Source: Burkholderia sp. 9120 (GTDB lineage: Bacteria > Pseudomonadota > Gammaproteobacteria > Burkholderiales > Burkholderiaceae). Taken from it: 64,000 bases of DNA. The notes below the pieces were generated by a model. The model searched no databases. It saw only the letters and a program-made list of their open reading frames with translations, and was not told the DNA's origin. Location of the stretch: the NCBI RefSeq assembly GCF_000745015.1, contig NZ_JQNA01000002.1, positions 434,001 through 498,000 on the forward strand, given 5' to 3'. Shown here in pieces: positions 1 to 8,625 of this stretch (within the stretch, counting starts at the first letter, position 1; each line of letters opens with the position of its first letter). A program made the translations under genes and the position numbers.

Positions 1-637
1 CCGCTTTGAGCCAGGTGCGGCGGATCTCCTCGCGATCGTCCGGATGCACGGCATCGAGCCACGCGAGACCGTACGAACTGCTGTCGGGGAGACCGGTGTA
101 GTCGTACCACTGCTTCGACAGAAAATCGCAGTCGCCCGCGGCGTTGCAGGTCAGCACGAGGTGCGGCAACGCCTCCGACAGCGTGCGGTAATGCTGCTCG
201 CGATCGCGCAGCAGCAAGGCTTCGTCCGACGCGCGCTGCAAACGCACTTGCGACAGCACCCGCTCGACGGCTTCGGGCAGGTAATCGAGGTAATCGCCGG
301 ATTTCGGCACCACGTCGGACACGCCCGCGCGCAACGCTTCGATCACACGCGATTCGTCGGTAAAACCGGTCACGAGGATGGCGGGAATCCGCACACCTTC
401 CGAACGCAAACGGCGAAAGAAGTCGAGTCCTGTCTCCGGTCCGCTCAACTGGTAATCGAGCACCAGCAGATCGGGCGCGCCGCCGGCGAGCCGCTCGCGG
501 GCCGCTTCGACGCCGGCGCAGATCGCGACCCGGCAGCCGGCGCGTTCAAGCGACTTGCGCGCGAGCCGCAGGATGCCTTCGTCGTCGTCGACGACCAGCA
601 CATAGGCGGCTTGCTGCGTGGACACTTCTTCGGTCAT
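1..637 (-). CDS. Receiver-PAS two-component protein, truncated by window edge
   Basis: The gene reads leftwards and runs off the window, so the C-terminus is missing. Residues 1 to about 130 form a response-regulator receiver domain: acidic cluster VVDDDE at 16-20, phosphoacceptor Asp61 in LVLDYQL, and a Lys in the VVPKSGDY segment. A PAS domain follows (YRTLSEALPHLVLTCNAAGD, then a WYDYTGLP segment and an HPDDRE segment). In this arrangement PAS usually leads to a histidine kinase core, but that part is not visible. It lies 89 bases after the response regulator gene and is probably co-transcribed with it and the histidine kinase upstream, making it a likely phosphate acceptor in a branched relay. 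An in-frame GTG at 652 is an alternative start. Confidence 0.8.
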   Translation of the reverse strand, partial: MTEEVSTQQAAYVLVVDDDEGILRLARKSLERAGCRVAICAGVEAARERLAGGAPDLLVLDYQLSGPETGLDFFRRLRSEGVRIPAILVTGFTDESRVIEALRAGVSDVVPKSGDYLDYLPEAVERVLSQVRLQRASDEALLLRDREQHYRTLSEALPHLVLTCNAAGDCDFLSKQWYDYTGLPDSSSYGLAWLDAVHPDDREEIRRTWLKA

Positions 638-726
638 GCGGAATTCTTTCACGGGTTCGGGTGGATCAGGTTGTCATGCGCGGCTTTCGGCCAGCTTCAT
701 GGGCGCGCTGCTCGACGGGCGCGGCC

Positions 727-1218
727 TTACGGCGCCGCGAGGCGATGGCCCGACGGCAGCTTCACCACTTGCAGGAAGAAGCCGAGCCGGCGCACGGCTT
801 CGATAAAAGCATCGTATTCGACCGGCTTGGTGATATAGACGTTGCACCCGAGCTCGTAGCAGCGCGCGATCTCGCGCGGGTCGTCGGTGGTAGTCAGCAC
901 GATCACCGGCACCGCGGCGGTCTGCGGCGACTCTTTCAGACGACGCAGCACTTCGAAACCGTCCACCCGCGGCATTTTCAGATCGAGCAGCACGACAAAG
1001 TTCGTCAGATCCTCGCGCGCGGGGATCGCCGTGGCGGGATCCGCGTCAGGATCGATGGCCGGCGCCGGGCCGAAGAAATAGTCGAGCGCCTGCTGACCGT
1101 CGCGAAAGCGCACGAAACCATTCGACACGCCGGCACGGCGCAGATTACGCTCCACGAGCGTTGCATGACCGTCGTCATCTTCGATCAGCACGATGCTGAC
1201 CGTTTCCCCGTGACTCAT
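727..1218 (-). CDS. Single-domain response regulator (CheY/Rcp1-like)
   Basis: 163 residues, essentially one receiver domain with no output domain. Visible motifs are Asp14/Asp15 in LIEDDDG, phosphoacceptor Asp79 in VVLLDLKMPRVDG, the switch Thr in VIVLTTTDD and Lys131 in YITKPV. The longer loop before Asp79 and the C-terminal VKLPSG segment resemble Rcp1-type regulators that partner phytochrome-like kinases; that comparison is family knowledge. I chose the ATG at 1218 (MSHGETVSIVLIEDD) because sequence further upstream is not receiver-like. It lies between the histidine kinase gene and the receiver-PAS gene on the same strand, so it probably shuttles phosphate between them. Confidence 0.85.
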   Translation of the reverse strand: MSHGETVSIVLIEDDDGHATLVERNLRRAGVSNGFVRFRDGQQALDYFFGPAPAIDPDADPATAIPAREDLTNFVVLLDLKMPRVDGFEVLRRLKESPQTAAVPVIVLTTTDDPREIARCYELGCNVYITKPVEYDAFIEAVRRLGFFLQVVKLPSGHRLAAP

Positions 1219-1368
1219 ACGCTCTCCGTGCAAACAGGTAGCTGAACCATACCGCTTCTGAATTGTTCTAGTCGTGGCGTTTTTGGCGATTGGGCACAAG
1301 ATCAACCCAGGCCGAATCCCAACGCCGACACCAACACCCATACCAACCGCCGGGCCCAACGCCGCGAG

Positions 1369-2979
1369 TCAATTCCGCGTGGGCTGTTCCGGCAACACTA
1401 CAAAAAACGTCGACCCGGCGCCTTCCGCCGACTCGACCCACACACGCCCGCCATGCCGCTCCACCGTGCGCCGCACCACCGCGAGACCAATGCCGTCGCC
1501 GTTCGCGACGTCGCCATGCAGACGCTGGAACGCGCGGAATACCTTCGACATGTAAGCCGCCGGAATGCCGAGGCCATTGTCGCGCACGTAATAAGTGCGC
1601 GTGCGCACGGCGCGCGGCTCGGACTCGTCGATCGGATCGGGCTCCAGCGCGCCGACCTCGATGCGCCCACGGCGCGCCGGGTCGAGGTAGTTCAGCGCGT
1701 TGCCGATCAGGTTGCCGAAGACCTGCTCGATCGCGCCGGGGTCGCCCCACGCGGGGGGCAATTCACGCACCGTAACCACCGCCGACTGCTGCGCGATGGC
1801 TCCCTGCAGCGCGTCGACCACCCGGCCGACCACCCGGCCGACGCTCACCCGCTGCCACTGGTATTCGAGCCGGCCGGCGCGCGAGATGCGCAACAGCGCG
1901 TCGATGATCGCGGCGGCACGCGTTACCGCGGTGCGCAGATATTGCAGGGACTCGCGCACGTCGCCGTCCAGAATATGCGTCATACGTCGCTGCTCGCCCT
2001 GCGGCAGGCCGGCCGCGTCGACGATGCTGTCGAGTTCGTCGCACGAAACCTGCAGTTCCTTCGAAAAACCTTGCAGGTTCACCAACGGCGAGCGCAAGTC
2101 GTGCGACACGCTGTAGATGAACATTTCATTATCTTGCGTCTCCTGACGCAGTTCCTCGTTGACGCTCGCCAACTCCTGCGCACGCGCTTCGAGCCGCGTC
2201 TTCATCATGGCCTGGTCGGCTTCCGCCGCGCGCAGACGGGCGCCGGTCTGATGCAGCACCGCGTCGAGCGCGGCGATCTCGTCGTTACCCGACAACGGCG
2301 GCGCCAGGGTGCGGCCGTTGCCTAGCCGTTCGGCATTACCGGTCAGCACTTCCAGCCGCCGGCCGATACTGCGCGCGAACACCACCGCAGTGGCGGCCCA
2401 GATCAGCATCGAGCCGAGCACTGCGGCGATCAGCGCGTATTGCTGACGTTCGCGCCGCCGCGTGAGCGCCGCCGCGCGCTCGGCGTCGAGCCGCGACGCC
2501 TCGTCGGCGAACGCCGCCAGTTCGTCGCGAAACAGCGCGATCTGCTGCGGCAGCGGCTCGGTTTCGAGCGCGGTGAAGGTAGCCGGGCTGCGCCCGGCGT
2601 GCAGCGCCTGCGAAATCTCGACGGTCTGCGCGCGATAAGCCTCGATCGCGCGCTGCATCTTGTGAACCCGCTCGACCTGTTGCGGCGTATCGGCCACCAG
2701 CGTATCGAGATTCGACAGCCGGTCGCCGAGATCGACCCACACCGTATGGCGGTCGATAAACGACGGATCGCCGACGGCCATGCCCGTGCGAACCCGCGCG
2801 GCCTGACGCAGCAGCGGGTCGACAATCGCCGACGACTGGTAAAGGATCTGCTTGCTGTTGGAGACCCACTGCGCAGCCTGCGCTGTCTGCTCCTGGGTAT
2901 CGAAGACGACGCCAAGAAGCGCCAGCTCGACCACGCTCGGCACGGCAATCAGCAGCAGACCCTTGGTGAATAATTTCAT
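1369..2979 (-). CDS. CHASE3-HAMP sensor histidine kinase
   Basis: 536 residues. A first membrane segment lies at about 7-26 and a second at about 182-202; between them is a helical periplasmic domain of about 150 residues that looks like CHASE3. A HAMP linker follows (about 203-255), then a coiled-coil stretch, the HisKA domain with SVSHDLRSPL (phosphoacceptor His293), and a C-terminal ATPase domain with N-box (GNLIGNALNY) and G-box features (VRDNGLGIP, GDGIGLAVV). It should be an inner-membrane sensor kinase that autophosphorylates and passes phosphate to the response regulator just downstream. The ligand cannot be read from the sequence. The start ATG at 2979 begins the first membrane helix. 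Confidence 0.9.
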   Translation of the reverse strand: MKLFTKGLLLIAVPSVVELALLGVVFDTQEQTAQAAQWVSNSKQILYQSSAIVDPLLRQAARVRTGMAVGDPSFIDRHTVWVDLGDRLSNLDTLVADTPQQVERVHKMQRAIEAYRAQTVEISQALHAGRSPATFTALETEPLPQQIALFRDELAAFADEASRLDAERAAALTRRRERQQYALIAAVLGSMLIWAATAVVFARSIGRRLEVLTGNAERLGNGRTLAPPLSGNDEIAALDAVLHQTGARLRAAEADQAMMKTRLEARAQELASVNEELRQETQDNEMFIYSVSHDLRSPLVNLQGFSKELQVSCDELDSIVDAAGLPQGEQRRMTHILDGDVRESLQYLRTAVTRAAAIIDALLRISRAGRLEYQWQRVSVGRVVGRVVDALQGAIAQQSAVVTVRELPPAWGDPGAIEQVFGNLIGNALNYLDPARRGRIEVGALEPDPIDESEPRAVRTRTYYVRDNGLGIPAAYMSKVFRAFQRLHGDVANGDGIGLAVVRRTVERHGGRVWVESAEGAGSTFFVVLPEQPTRN

Positions 2980-3391
2980 GTTCGCCCGAAGGTCGAAGGG
3001 TCGGTCAGGCCGCGGCGGCTCGCGAGGGCCGGTCGCGTCTCGCGGTGCGTGCGCGCGCGCCGCCGCGATGCCGGAACGGCGGTACGGCGGTACGGCGCGG
3101 TGCAGCCGGACGGGCCATTATCGACGTGAATCCGAGATATTTCAACGTAGCGGCAAGATGCGCTGGCCCACACAAAAGTGACTTTTTTATTGATGCGAGT
3201 TGTTTATTCGGCGCGTCGTGCGTCTATCATGGAGGCAGATGTGCTGGGAAGGGAAAGCGCGCGGCGAGGCGGTTCGGCATGATTCGTGCGGGAGGCGGTG
3301 AGGTCGGCGTAGCCGTCGAATCACCGTGAATCCGGCCTTGTCGTATGCTATAAAAGATCGACGTGCGGCGCGCGAAGCCGGGAGTGGTCGC
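2980..3391. other. Divergent intergenic region
   Basis: This 412-base stretch separates the histidine kinase (leftward) from the hypothetical gene (rightward). It holds a short run of 8-base repeats (ggcggtac units near 3068-3095) and an AT-richer patch around 3180-3235. A candidate -10 for the rightward gene is annotated separately. I see no convincing gene or RNA here. Confidence 0.5.
3346..3354 (+). promoter_or_regulatory. Candidate extended -10 box
   Basis: TGC followed by TATAAA at 3349-3354 resembles an extended -10 element; no good -35 is seen. A start near 3361 would place the GTG at 3326 outside the transcript and supports translation from 3392. Confidence 0.35.
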
Positions 3392-3886
3392 ATGAGGACG
3401 CTGCGTTTCTTGCAATTCTTTTTCAGGCGAATTTTTATGGCCTTCCCGAAAAAGCGTAGGCGCGCGAAGGTGGACGGCGACGAGTCGTTCCTCGCGGTAC
3501 TACGGCATTTCAAGCCGTTCGGTCAGCTCGACACCAAGATTGCGCGCGCTCGCGCGCAAGACGAGCCGGTCCTCTATGCGCATGTGCTGCCCGGGCTCGA
3601 CGTGCTCTTATGCAGCGTGCGCGGCGCGCAACCGCCCTATCCGGCGCCGGCCGAATTGCGGCGGCGCTGCATCGAATCCATTACCAACGCGCTGGAACAA
3701 CCGCTCGACGGCCTCGAAAACGGTGGCTACTGGTATGAAGCGGATGGCTTCGGCTTTCTGGTCTTCGCCAGCCGGGCGCGCAGCAAGATCCTGACGGAGT
3801 TCGGCGCCACGCGCATCGGCGGTGCCCGTCGCGGGGTGCGTCGGCAGGATGCGGCAGGAGATGCCGCACCGAGATCGCTACGCTAG
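3392..3886 (+). CDS. Conserved hypothetical protein
   Basis: 164 residues with the ATG at 3392, which has a good ribosome binding site (GGGAG, 7 bases upstream). An internal ATG at 3437 (MAFPKKRRRAKVDGDESF) is the alternative start and would remove a Phe/Arg-rich leader. The protein is small and basic at the N-terminus, with no clear signal peptide or membrane helix in the shorter form. It contains a compact predicted domain (FLAVLRHFKPF, LPGLDVLLCS, GGYWYEADGFGFLVFASR). I do not recognise the family. A stem-loop terminator follows the stop codon, so it is a single-gene unit facing the AsmA-like locus. Confidence 0.6.
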   Translation: MRTLRFLQFFFRRIFMAFPKKRRRAKVDGDESFLAVLRHFKPFGQLDTKIARARAQDEPVLYAHVLPGLDVLLCSVRGAQPPYPAPAELRRRCIESITNALEQPLDGLENGGYWYEADGFGFLVFASRARSKILTEFGATRIGGARRGVRRQDAAGDAAPRSLR

Positions 3887-3919
3887 GCGCGTCTCCCGTT
3901 CCAAACATTCCCTATCCGA

Positions 3920-3957
3920 CAACGCCGCTGGTTTTATCAGGCGGCGTTGCCTTTTCT
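3920..3957 (+). terminator. Rho-independent terminator
   Basis: Nine-base stem CAACGCCGC (3920-3928) / GCGGCGTTG (3941-3949) with a 12-base loop, followed by CCTTTTCT. It ends the hypothetical gene at 3392-3886. It overlaps the 3' end of the small ORF on the opposite strand. Confidence 0.75.
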
Positions 3958-4152
3958 CGCTCGCCCTGAATGATCCATCCGTGCCCGGTAGCACCTGCGC
4001 GTATGCGCGCGGCGTGGCGGTTTTGGCTGAGCGTCGATCATAGGGTCGGCGCCACGGTCGTGCGTCGGCGGTACGCTGATCAGCCACAGGAAGACCAGCG
4101 ACAAGCCGCCGCCCACACTCCAGCTCAACCAGTCCGCAGGTAATAGCGTCAT
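3937..4152 (-). CDS. Small single-pass membrane protein coupled to the AsmA-like gene
   Basis: 71 residues. The N-terminal third is hydrophobic (LSWSVGGGLSLVFLWLISV, one membrane helix) and the remainder is basic and Pro/Arg-rich. The start ATG at 4152 has a strong GGGGAG site nine bases upstream that lies inside the last codons of the AsmA-like gene, whose stop is only 5 bases away, so translational coupling is likely. An adjacent TTG at 4155 is less likely. I do not recognise the family. The ribosome binding site is the main evidence that this is a real gene, since the 3' half could be non-coding shadow. Confidence 0.5.
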   Translation of the reverse strand: MTLLPADWLSWSVGGGLSLVFLWLISVPPTHDRGADPMIDAQPKPPRRAHTRRCYRARMDHSGRARKGNAA

Positions 4153-4157
4153 CAAAA

Positions 4158-6668
4158 TCAGCTCCCCTTGTACTCGGCGGCGCTGGCCGGCGACATCGTG
4201 GCGGGCTTCCGGCTCGACGCGGGTGCAGCGGCAGGCGCAGCAGCCGACGATGCGCCACCCGACGCCTTATTGACCGGCGCGCCATCCAGTGAAATAGCGG
4301 CCTTGGGCTGCTCCTTGACGCCCGGCGGCGGCGCAGTCGGCGCCTGCCGGACCTGAGCCAGCAGTTGCGCGCACGGCAGCGGCTTGTTGTTGCTCGGCGC
4401 GAGCAGCGGAATCAACGCGGCAAACGGATTGATCAGCCCGAGCCCGACCGCCGCTCCGCCGCGCAGCGCCAGCGCCGCGGCATTCACGCCGACGTGCGGA
4501 TCCTTGAAGGTGCCCTTCACGTACAGCGGCGAGCGCAGCGAAAACACCCGGAAGCCCTTGGTATGCGGATGCACGCCCAGATCCATGCTTTCGTCCCGCA
4601 GATTCACATTACCGTCGATGTTGATCACCGCGTCGTCGGTATCGAGCGCGAACACGCGCGAATCGAGCACGCCGTTGGTCGCCACGAAATCGGCGGCCGC
4701 GCAGTTGATTTTCACGTCGCGATTGCCGAACAGCTTTTCGTACACCACGTTCGCCACATTCAGCCCCGCCGCTTCCATGATCAGACGGCTCACGGTGCCG
4801 TCGGTGACGAGCGCCTTCACCTCGCCGTTCGAGGTCGCCGCCAGCGCCGCCGGCGAATTGCCGGTCGCGGTCAAGGCGGCGTCGCCGTTGATTTCGCCGA
4901 GCGCGTTTTGCATCGTCTTGAAGTTCGGGAACAGTTGCTTGAGCTTCAGATGCCGTGCCGACGTCGCGAAGCGCCCCTTCAGCGGCGTCGTGCTGCCGTC
5001 CAGATGAATGTCCGACGCGAGCGAGCCGCCGGCCACGCCGAACTTGAGCGGCTCCAGCGACAGCACGCCGTCGGTCATCACCACATGCGTGTAGAGGTCC
5101 GTGATCGGCAGATCCGTATTCTTGACGATGCGCCGGCCGGTGAATTTCACGTCGGCGTCGATCGCCTTCCAGCGGTCGGTGCGGAATTCCTCGACCGGCA
5201 GCACCTTACCGGACGGCTGCGCGGTCGCGTCACCACGCTTGGCCTTGCTGGCGTTTGAATCGGCGCCGATCACCGGCGCCAGATCGGCGAATTGCAGCAG
5301 ATGCGACACCAGTTCGCCCTGCAATAGCGGACGCGGTTCACGCGCGGTGTAGGTCAGCGAGCCGTTCAGATCGCTGCCGCCCACCCGGCCTGTAAAATTT
5401 TCATACTTGAATACGTTGCCGGTGGACTTGAACTGGCCAACCAGACGTCCTTCGGTGGCATAGGGCGGGGTATCGGGCAAGGTCACGCCCGTCAGCGAAT
5501 AGAGTCGCGCCATGCTGTTGCCTTGCAGCCAGAGACGCAGATCGACCGCCGCCAGATGCGCGGGATCGGTGATCGTGCCGACCAGGCCGACGTGCAGATC
5601 GCCCGCCTTGACGTCGGCCTGCACCGGGAACGGCCGGTCCGCGTCCTGCAGCGCCAGCACGCCGCCCACCTTGCCGCTGCCGGAGACCGGCGTCTTGTTG
5701 TAAGTCCCTTTGATAGTCCAGCCGATGGCGTACGGCGGAATCTCACGTTTCGGTGCGCCGCTTGCGTTGGCGTCGCTGCCGGCCGCCGTGCTCGCCGTCG
5801 CTGCTGCCGTCGCGCCCGATGCCGACGCCGCCGCGCTTGCGCCCTCGCTCGCGCCACCGGCGACCAGCGCGCCCGAAGCGCCCGTGGTCGGCGTGACGCC
5901 CGACGCGTTGATCTCCGTCGCCGAGGCCCCGGAAGCCGCCGCCGCCGAGGCCGCAGCAGCCTCCGACGCCGCCTGTGCATTGGCCTGCGCGGTCAGCTTG
6001 CTGGCGCCCGCGCGGCCGATCGCCTCCGCCGACGACTTGCGCGACGCCTCTTCCTGCTGCTTCATCGCTTCGCCGATCGGGATCGGTTGGCCGAGGGTGT
6101 CGATCGCCATCTGCAAATCGACCTTCTTCTGCTGATCGGACAGCGCGACGTTGCCCTTCGCGAACGCGATATCGTGCAGGTCGAGCTTCCATTCGGACGG
6201 CCCGCTCGACGACGCCAGTTTGAACGTCCAGTTATTACGCCCGTCCAGCAGGCGTTCGAGATCGACCGACGGATTCACGAGGTTGATTGCCGGAATCACG
6301 ATGTCGTGCGCCAGCAGCGGCAGCACCTTGACCTGAAAGTCGATCTCGTCGAGCGTGGCGAACTGCGGCTGCTTCGTCCAGTCGGGGTTGCCCACCGTGA
6401 TGTTGGCCGCCGAGAAGCGCGGCCAGGGCACCCAGGCGCGCCAACCGGTTTCGCCGACCGGATGCCGCCAGCCGACCTTCAGATCGCCGTTGATCGCGAA
6501 CGGCCGGCCGATCGCCTGCGTGACCTTGTCGTCGATGTACGGGCGGGCGCGATTCCAGTCGAAGGTCAGAATGAAGATCACCAGCGCGGCGATCAGGACC
6601 ACGATGATCGCGAGTATCCATCCGATGATTTTTCCGATCCGTCGCCCGACTGTGCTCGACCCTGCCAT
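4158..6668 (-). CDS. AsmA family protein
   Basis: 836 residues. It has a single N-terminal membrane anchor (about 12-35, IIGWILAIIVVLIAALVIFI) followed by the typical AsmA start (FDWNRARPYIDDKV, then FAINGDLKVGWRHP) and a long periplasmic body. The AsmA C-terminal module is visible (LNVANVVYEKLFG, VNLRDESMDLGVHPHTKGF, SPLYVKGTFKDPHVGVN). AsmA-like proteins are large periplasmic proteins implicated in lipid transport to, or assembly of, the outer membrane. Residues about 195-305 are an Ala/Ser/Gly-rich low-complexity insertion. The start at 6668 has a GGAGC site; the longer upstream reading frame has no AsmA character. Confidence 0.85.
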   Translation of the reverse strand: MAGSSTVGRRIGKIIGWILAIIVVLIAALVIFILTFDWNRARPYIDDKVTQAIGRPFAINGDLKVGWRHPVGETGWRAWVPWPRFSAANITVGNPDWTKQPQFATLDEIDFQVKVLPLLAHDIVIPAINLVNPSVDLERLLDGRNNWTFKLASSSGPSEWKLDLHDIAFAKGNVALSDQQKKVDLQMAIDTLGQPIPIGEAMKQQEEASRKSSAEAIGRAGASKLTAQANAQAASEAAAASAAAASGASATEINASGVTPTTGASGALVAGGASEGASAAASASGATAAATASTAAGSDANASGAPKREIPPYAIGWTIKGTYNKTPVSGSGKVGGVLALQDADRPFPVQADVKAGDLHVGLVGTITDPAHLAAVDLRLWLQGNSMARLYSLTGVTLPDTPPYATEGRLVGQFKSTGNVFKYENFTGRVGGSDLNGSLTYTAREPRPLLQGELVSHLLQFADLAPVIGADSNASKAKRGDATAQPSGKVLPVEEFRTDRWKAIDADVKFTGRRIVKNTDLPITDLYTHVVMTDGVLSLEPLKFGVAGGSLASDIHLDGSTTPLKGRFATSARHLKLKQLFPNFKTMQNALGEINGDAALTATGNSPAALAATSNGEVKALVTDGTVSRLIMEAAGLNVANVVYEKLFGNRDVKINCAAADFVATNGVLDSRVFALDTDDAVINIDGNVNLRDESMDLGVHPHTKGFRVFSLRSPLYVKGTFKDPHVGVNAAALALRGGAAVGLGLINPFAALIPLLAPSNNKPLPCAQLLAQVRQAPTAPPPGVKEQPKAAISLDGAPVNKASGGASSAAAPAAAPASSRKPATMSPASAAEYKGS

Positions 6669-6913
6669 TGAAAAGCTCCGCTTTATTTCTACGTAGCGTA
6701 TCGGGCAGCACGTATCGTGCCCGATTACGGTCGACTGCGGCCGATTGCAGCCGTTGGCGAAGGTTGCGCGGCCTGCGGCTCGTGTGGCTTTATCATGCCG
6801 CATGGCCCGGCCGCAGACCGGCAGCGATGACCCGAGGTTGACGGGCGTCATGACCGGGTCGCGGCGGCTTTCAGAACACGCCCTCCGCAGCCGAACCACC
6901 CCGCACCTCACTC

Positions 6914-7675
6914 ATGACCGATGTTCCCTTTGTCCTCGCCGACGGCGTTGCCCGCCGCGACGCGCAGCGCGGCCAGATGCTGTTGCAGCCGACCCGTTTC
7001 GCTTTGTACGCGGGCGAGCGCGTCGCGATCACCGGGCCGTCCGGCTCAGGCAAGAGCGTGTTCCTGCGCGCGCTCGCGCTGCTCGATCCGCTCGATGCCG
7101 GACGCATCGTGTGGCATGGCGCGCCGGTGGAACGGTCCGTGATTCCGCGTTACCGGCGTAACGTCGCGTATATCCGTCAACGGCCCGCGTTGCTCGACGG
7201 CAGCGTCGAAGACAATCTGCGCTATCCGTTCGAGCTGCGCGCATATCGCGACGTGCGCTTCGATCGCGCGCGGGCGGCGAGCCTCGCCGTTCAGGCCGGC
7301 CGCGGCGCCGACTTTCTCGACAAGCGCGCAAGCGAGCTGTCCGGCGGCGAGGCGCAGATCGCCGCGCTGATCCGCGTGCTGCAACTCGCGCCCGAAGTGC
7401 TGCTGCTCGATGAGCCGACCGCGTCGCTCGACCCGGAGTCGTCGCACGCGATCGAAGGGCTGGTGCGCGCGTGGTTCGACGCCGAGCCTGGCCGTCATGC
7501 GTCGATCTGGGTGTCTCACGATCCGGCGCAAGCCGCGCGCATGAGCGAGCGGCATCTGACCATGCGCGCGGGTGTGCTCGACGAAACCGGGCAAGCCGCA
7601 CAAGCCGATCCGACACGCTCCGCCGCGCCGATGCCTCAGGCTTCACCGCAGGACCACCAGCAGCTCGGCCAATGA
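6914..7675 (+). CDS. fetA: ABC transporter ATP-binding protein, FetA/YbbL type
   Basis: 253 residues, one complete ABC ATPase: Walker A GPSGSGKS, signature LSGGE, Walker B VLLLDEPTASLD and the switch His in WVSHDPAQ. The next gene encodes a FetB/YbbM-type permease and overlaps it by four bases (ATGA), so the two make one transporter. In E. coli FetAB is described as an iron exporter that helps in oxidative stress; the substrate here is inferred by family only. The C-terminal 30 residues are Ala/Pro/Gln-rich and probably flexible. It is divergent from the AsmA-like gene. Confidence 0.85.
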   Translation: MTDVPFVLADGVARRDAQRGQMLLQPTRFALYAGERVAITGPSGSGKSVFLRALALLDPLDAGRIVWHGAPVERSVIPRYRRNVAYIRQRPALLDGSVEDNLRYPFELRAYRDVRFDRARAASLAVQAGRGADFLDKRASELSGGEAQIAALIRVLQLAPEVLLLDEPTASLDPESSHAIEGLVRAWFDAEPGRHASIWVSHDPAQAARMSERHLTMRAGVLDETGQAAQADPTRSAAPMPQASPQDHQQLGQ

Positions 7676-8478
7676 CCCTGCAAAACCTGAGTCTCTGGGA
7701 CGTCGCGATCGCCGCGCTGCTGATCGTCGTGAACGGCGTGGTGTCGGTGGCGCTGAAGCTCGATCTCGAACGCCAGCTCGCGTGGGCGGCGCTGCGCACC
7801 GTCGTGCAGTTGCTCGCGATCGGCTACGTGCTCGGCTGGGTGTTCCGTTACGACCACTGGTTCGTGGTGCTGCCGCTGATGATCGTGATGACGCTGATCG
7901 CCGGTTTCGCGGGCGCGCAGCGCGGCAGCCGCACGTATGCCGGTCAGCGCGCGGACAGCGTGCTGTCGATCTGGGTCAGTTCGTGGCTGGTGGGCGCGGT
8001 CGGGCTGTTCGTGGTGATCCGGATTCACCCGTGGTACGAGCCGCAATATGCGATTCCGATCCTCGGCATGATTCTCGGCAATACGCTGACCGGCGTGTCG
8101 CTCGGTATCGAACGGATGACCGAGGAATTGACCGCGCGGCGCGACCGCGTGGACATGGCGCTCGCGCTCGGCGCAACGCGCTGGGAAGCCGCGCAGGTGC
8201 CGGCGCGCCAGGCGGTACGCGCGGGCATGATGCCGACGCTGAACCAGATGGCCGTGGTCGGCGTGGTGAGTCTGCCCGGCATGATGACCGGCCAGGTGCT
8301 GGCCGGTCAGTCGCCGTTGCAGGCCGTGCGCTATCAGATCGTGATCATGTTTCTGATCGCGGCGGCGTCGGCCTTGGGGACCGTGGGCGCGGTGCTGCTG
8401 ACTTACCGGCGGCTGTTTTCGGCGGAACACCGGTTTCTGTCGGCGCGGCTGGTGGAGCGGGCGGCGGCGCGGCGCTGA
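7672..8478 (+). CDS. fetB: ABC transporter permease, FetB/YbbM type
   Basis: 268 residues starting at the ATG that overlaps the fetA stop. The protein has about 6-7 hydrophobic segments and family features such as LDLERQLAWAALRTVVQLLA near the N-terminus, GMILGNTLTGVSLGIER in the middle, and GVVSLPGMMTGQVLAGQSP near the C-terminus. It forms the membrane part of the exporter with FetA. A longer in-frame reading upstream is just fetA sequence in another frame. Translational coupling through the ATGA overlap is expected. Confidence 0.85.
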   Translation: MTLQNLSLWDVAIAALLIVVNGVVSVALKLDLERQLAWAALRTVVQLLAIGYVLGWVFRYDHWFVVLPLMIVMTLIAGFAGAQRGSRTYAGQRADSVLSIWVSSWLVGAVGLFVVIRIHPWYEPQYAIPILGMILGNTLTGVSLGIERMTEELTARRDRVDMALALGATRWEAAQVPARQAVRAGMMPTLNQMAVVGVVSLPGMMTGQVLAGQSPLQAVRYQIVIMFLIAAASALGTVGAVLLTYRRLFSAEHRFLSARLVERAAARR

Positions 8479-8493
8479 GGTGTGACGCTAAGC

Positions 8494-8545
8494 GCAACGC
8501 CGGCAAGCAACGCCAGCATGCAACGCCGGGGTGCAACACCAGAAT
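8494..8545. repeat. 13-bp tandem repeat, four units
   Basis: Four consecutive 13-base units begin GCAACGCC or GCAACACC at 8494, 8507, 8520 and 8533; flanking 13-mers at 8481 and 8546 are more divergent copies. The tract lies between the convergent fetB and secreted-protein genes. No terminator with a T-tract was seen in this gap. Confidence 0.7.
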
Positions 8546-8625
8546 GCCACGCTCAAAGGCTGCGACCGGCAAGGGCTCGCAAACCCCGTGTGCGCCGGTT
8601 GCAGCCACGCCGCTCAACTCCCCCC

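Noticed and set aside
44..838. Long plus-strand open frame over the receiver-PAS gene
   Set aside because: It is the antisense shadow of the minus-strand gene, whose receiver and PAS motifs are clear; the plus-strand product is Arg/His-rich nonsense.
3326..3391. GTG start at 3326 for the hypothetical gene
   Set aside because: It lies upstream of the candidate -10 box and lacks a ribosome binding site; 3392 has a good one.
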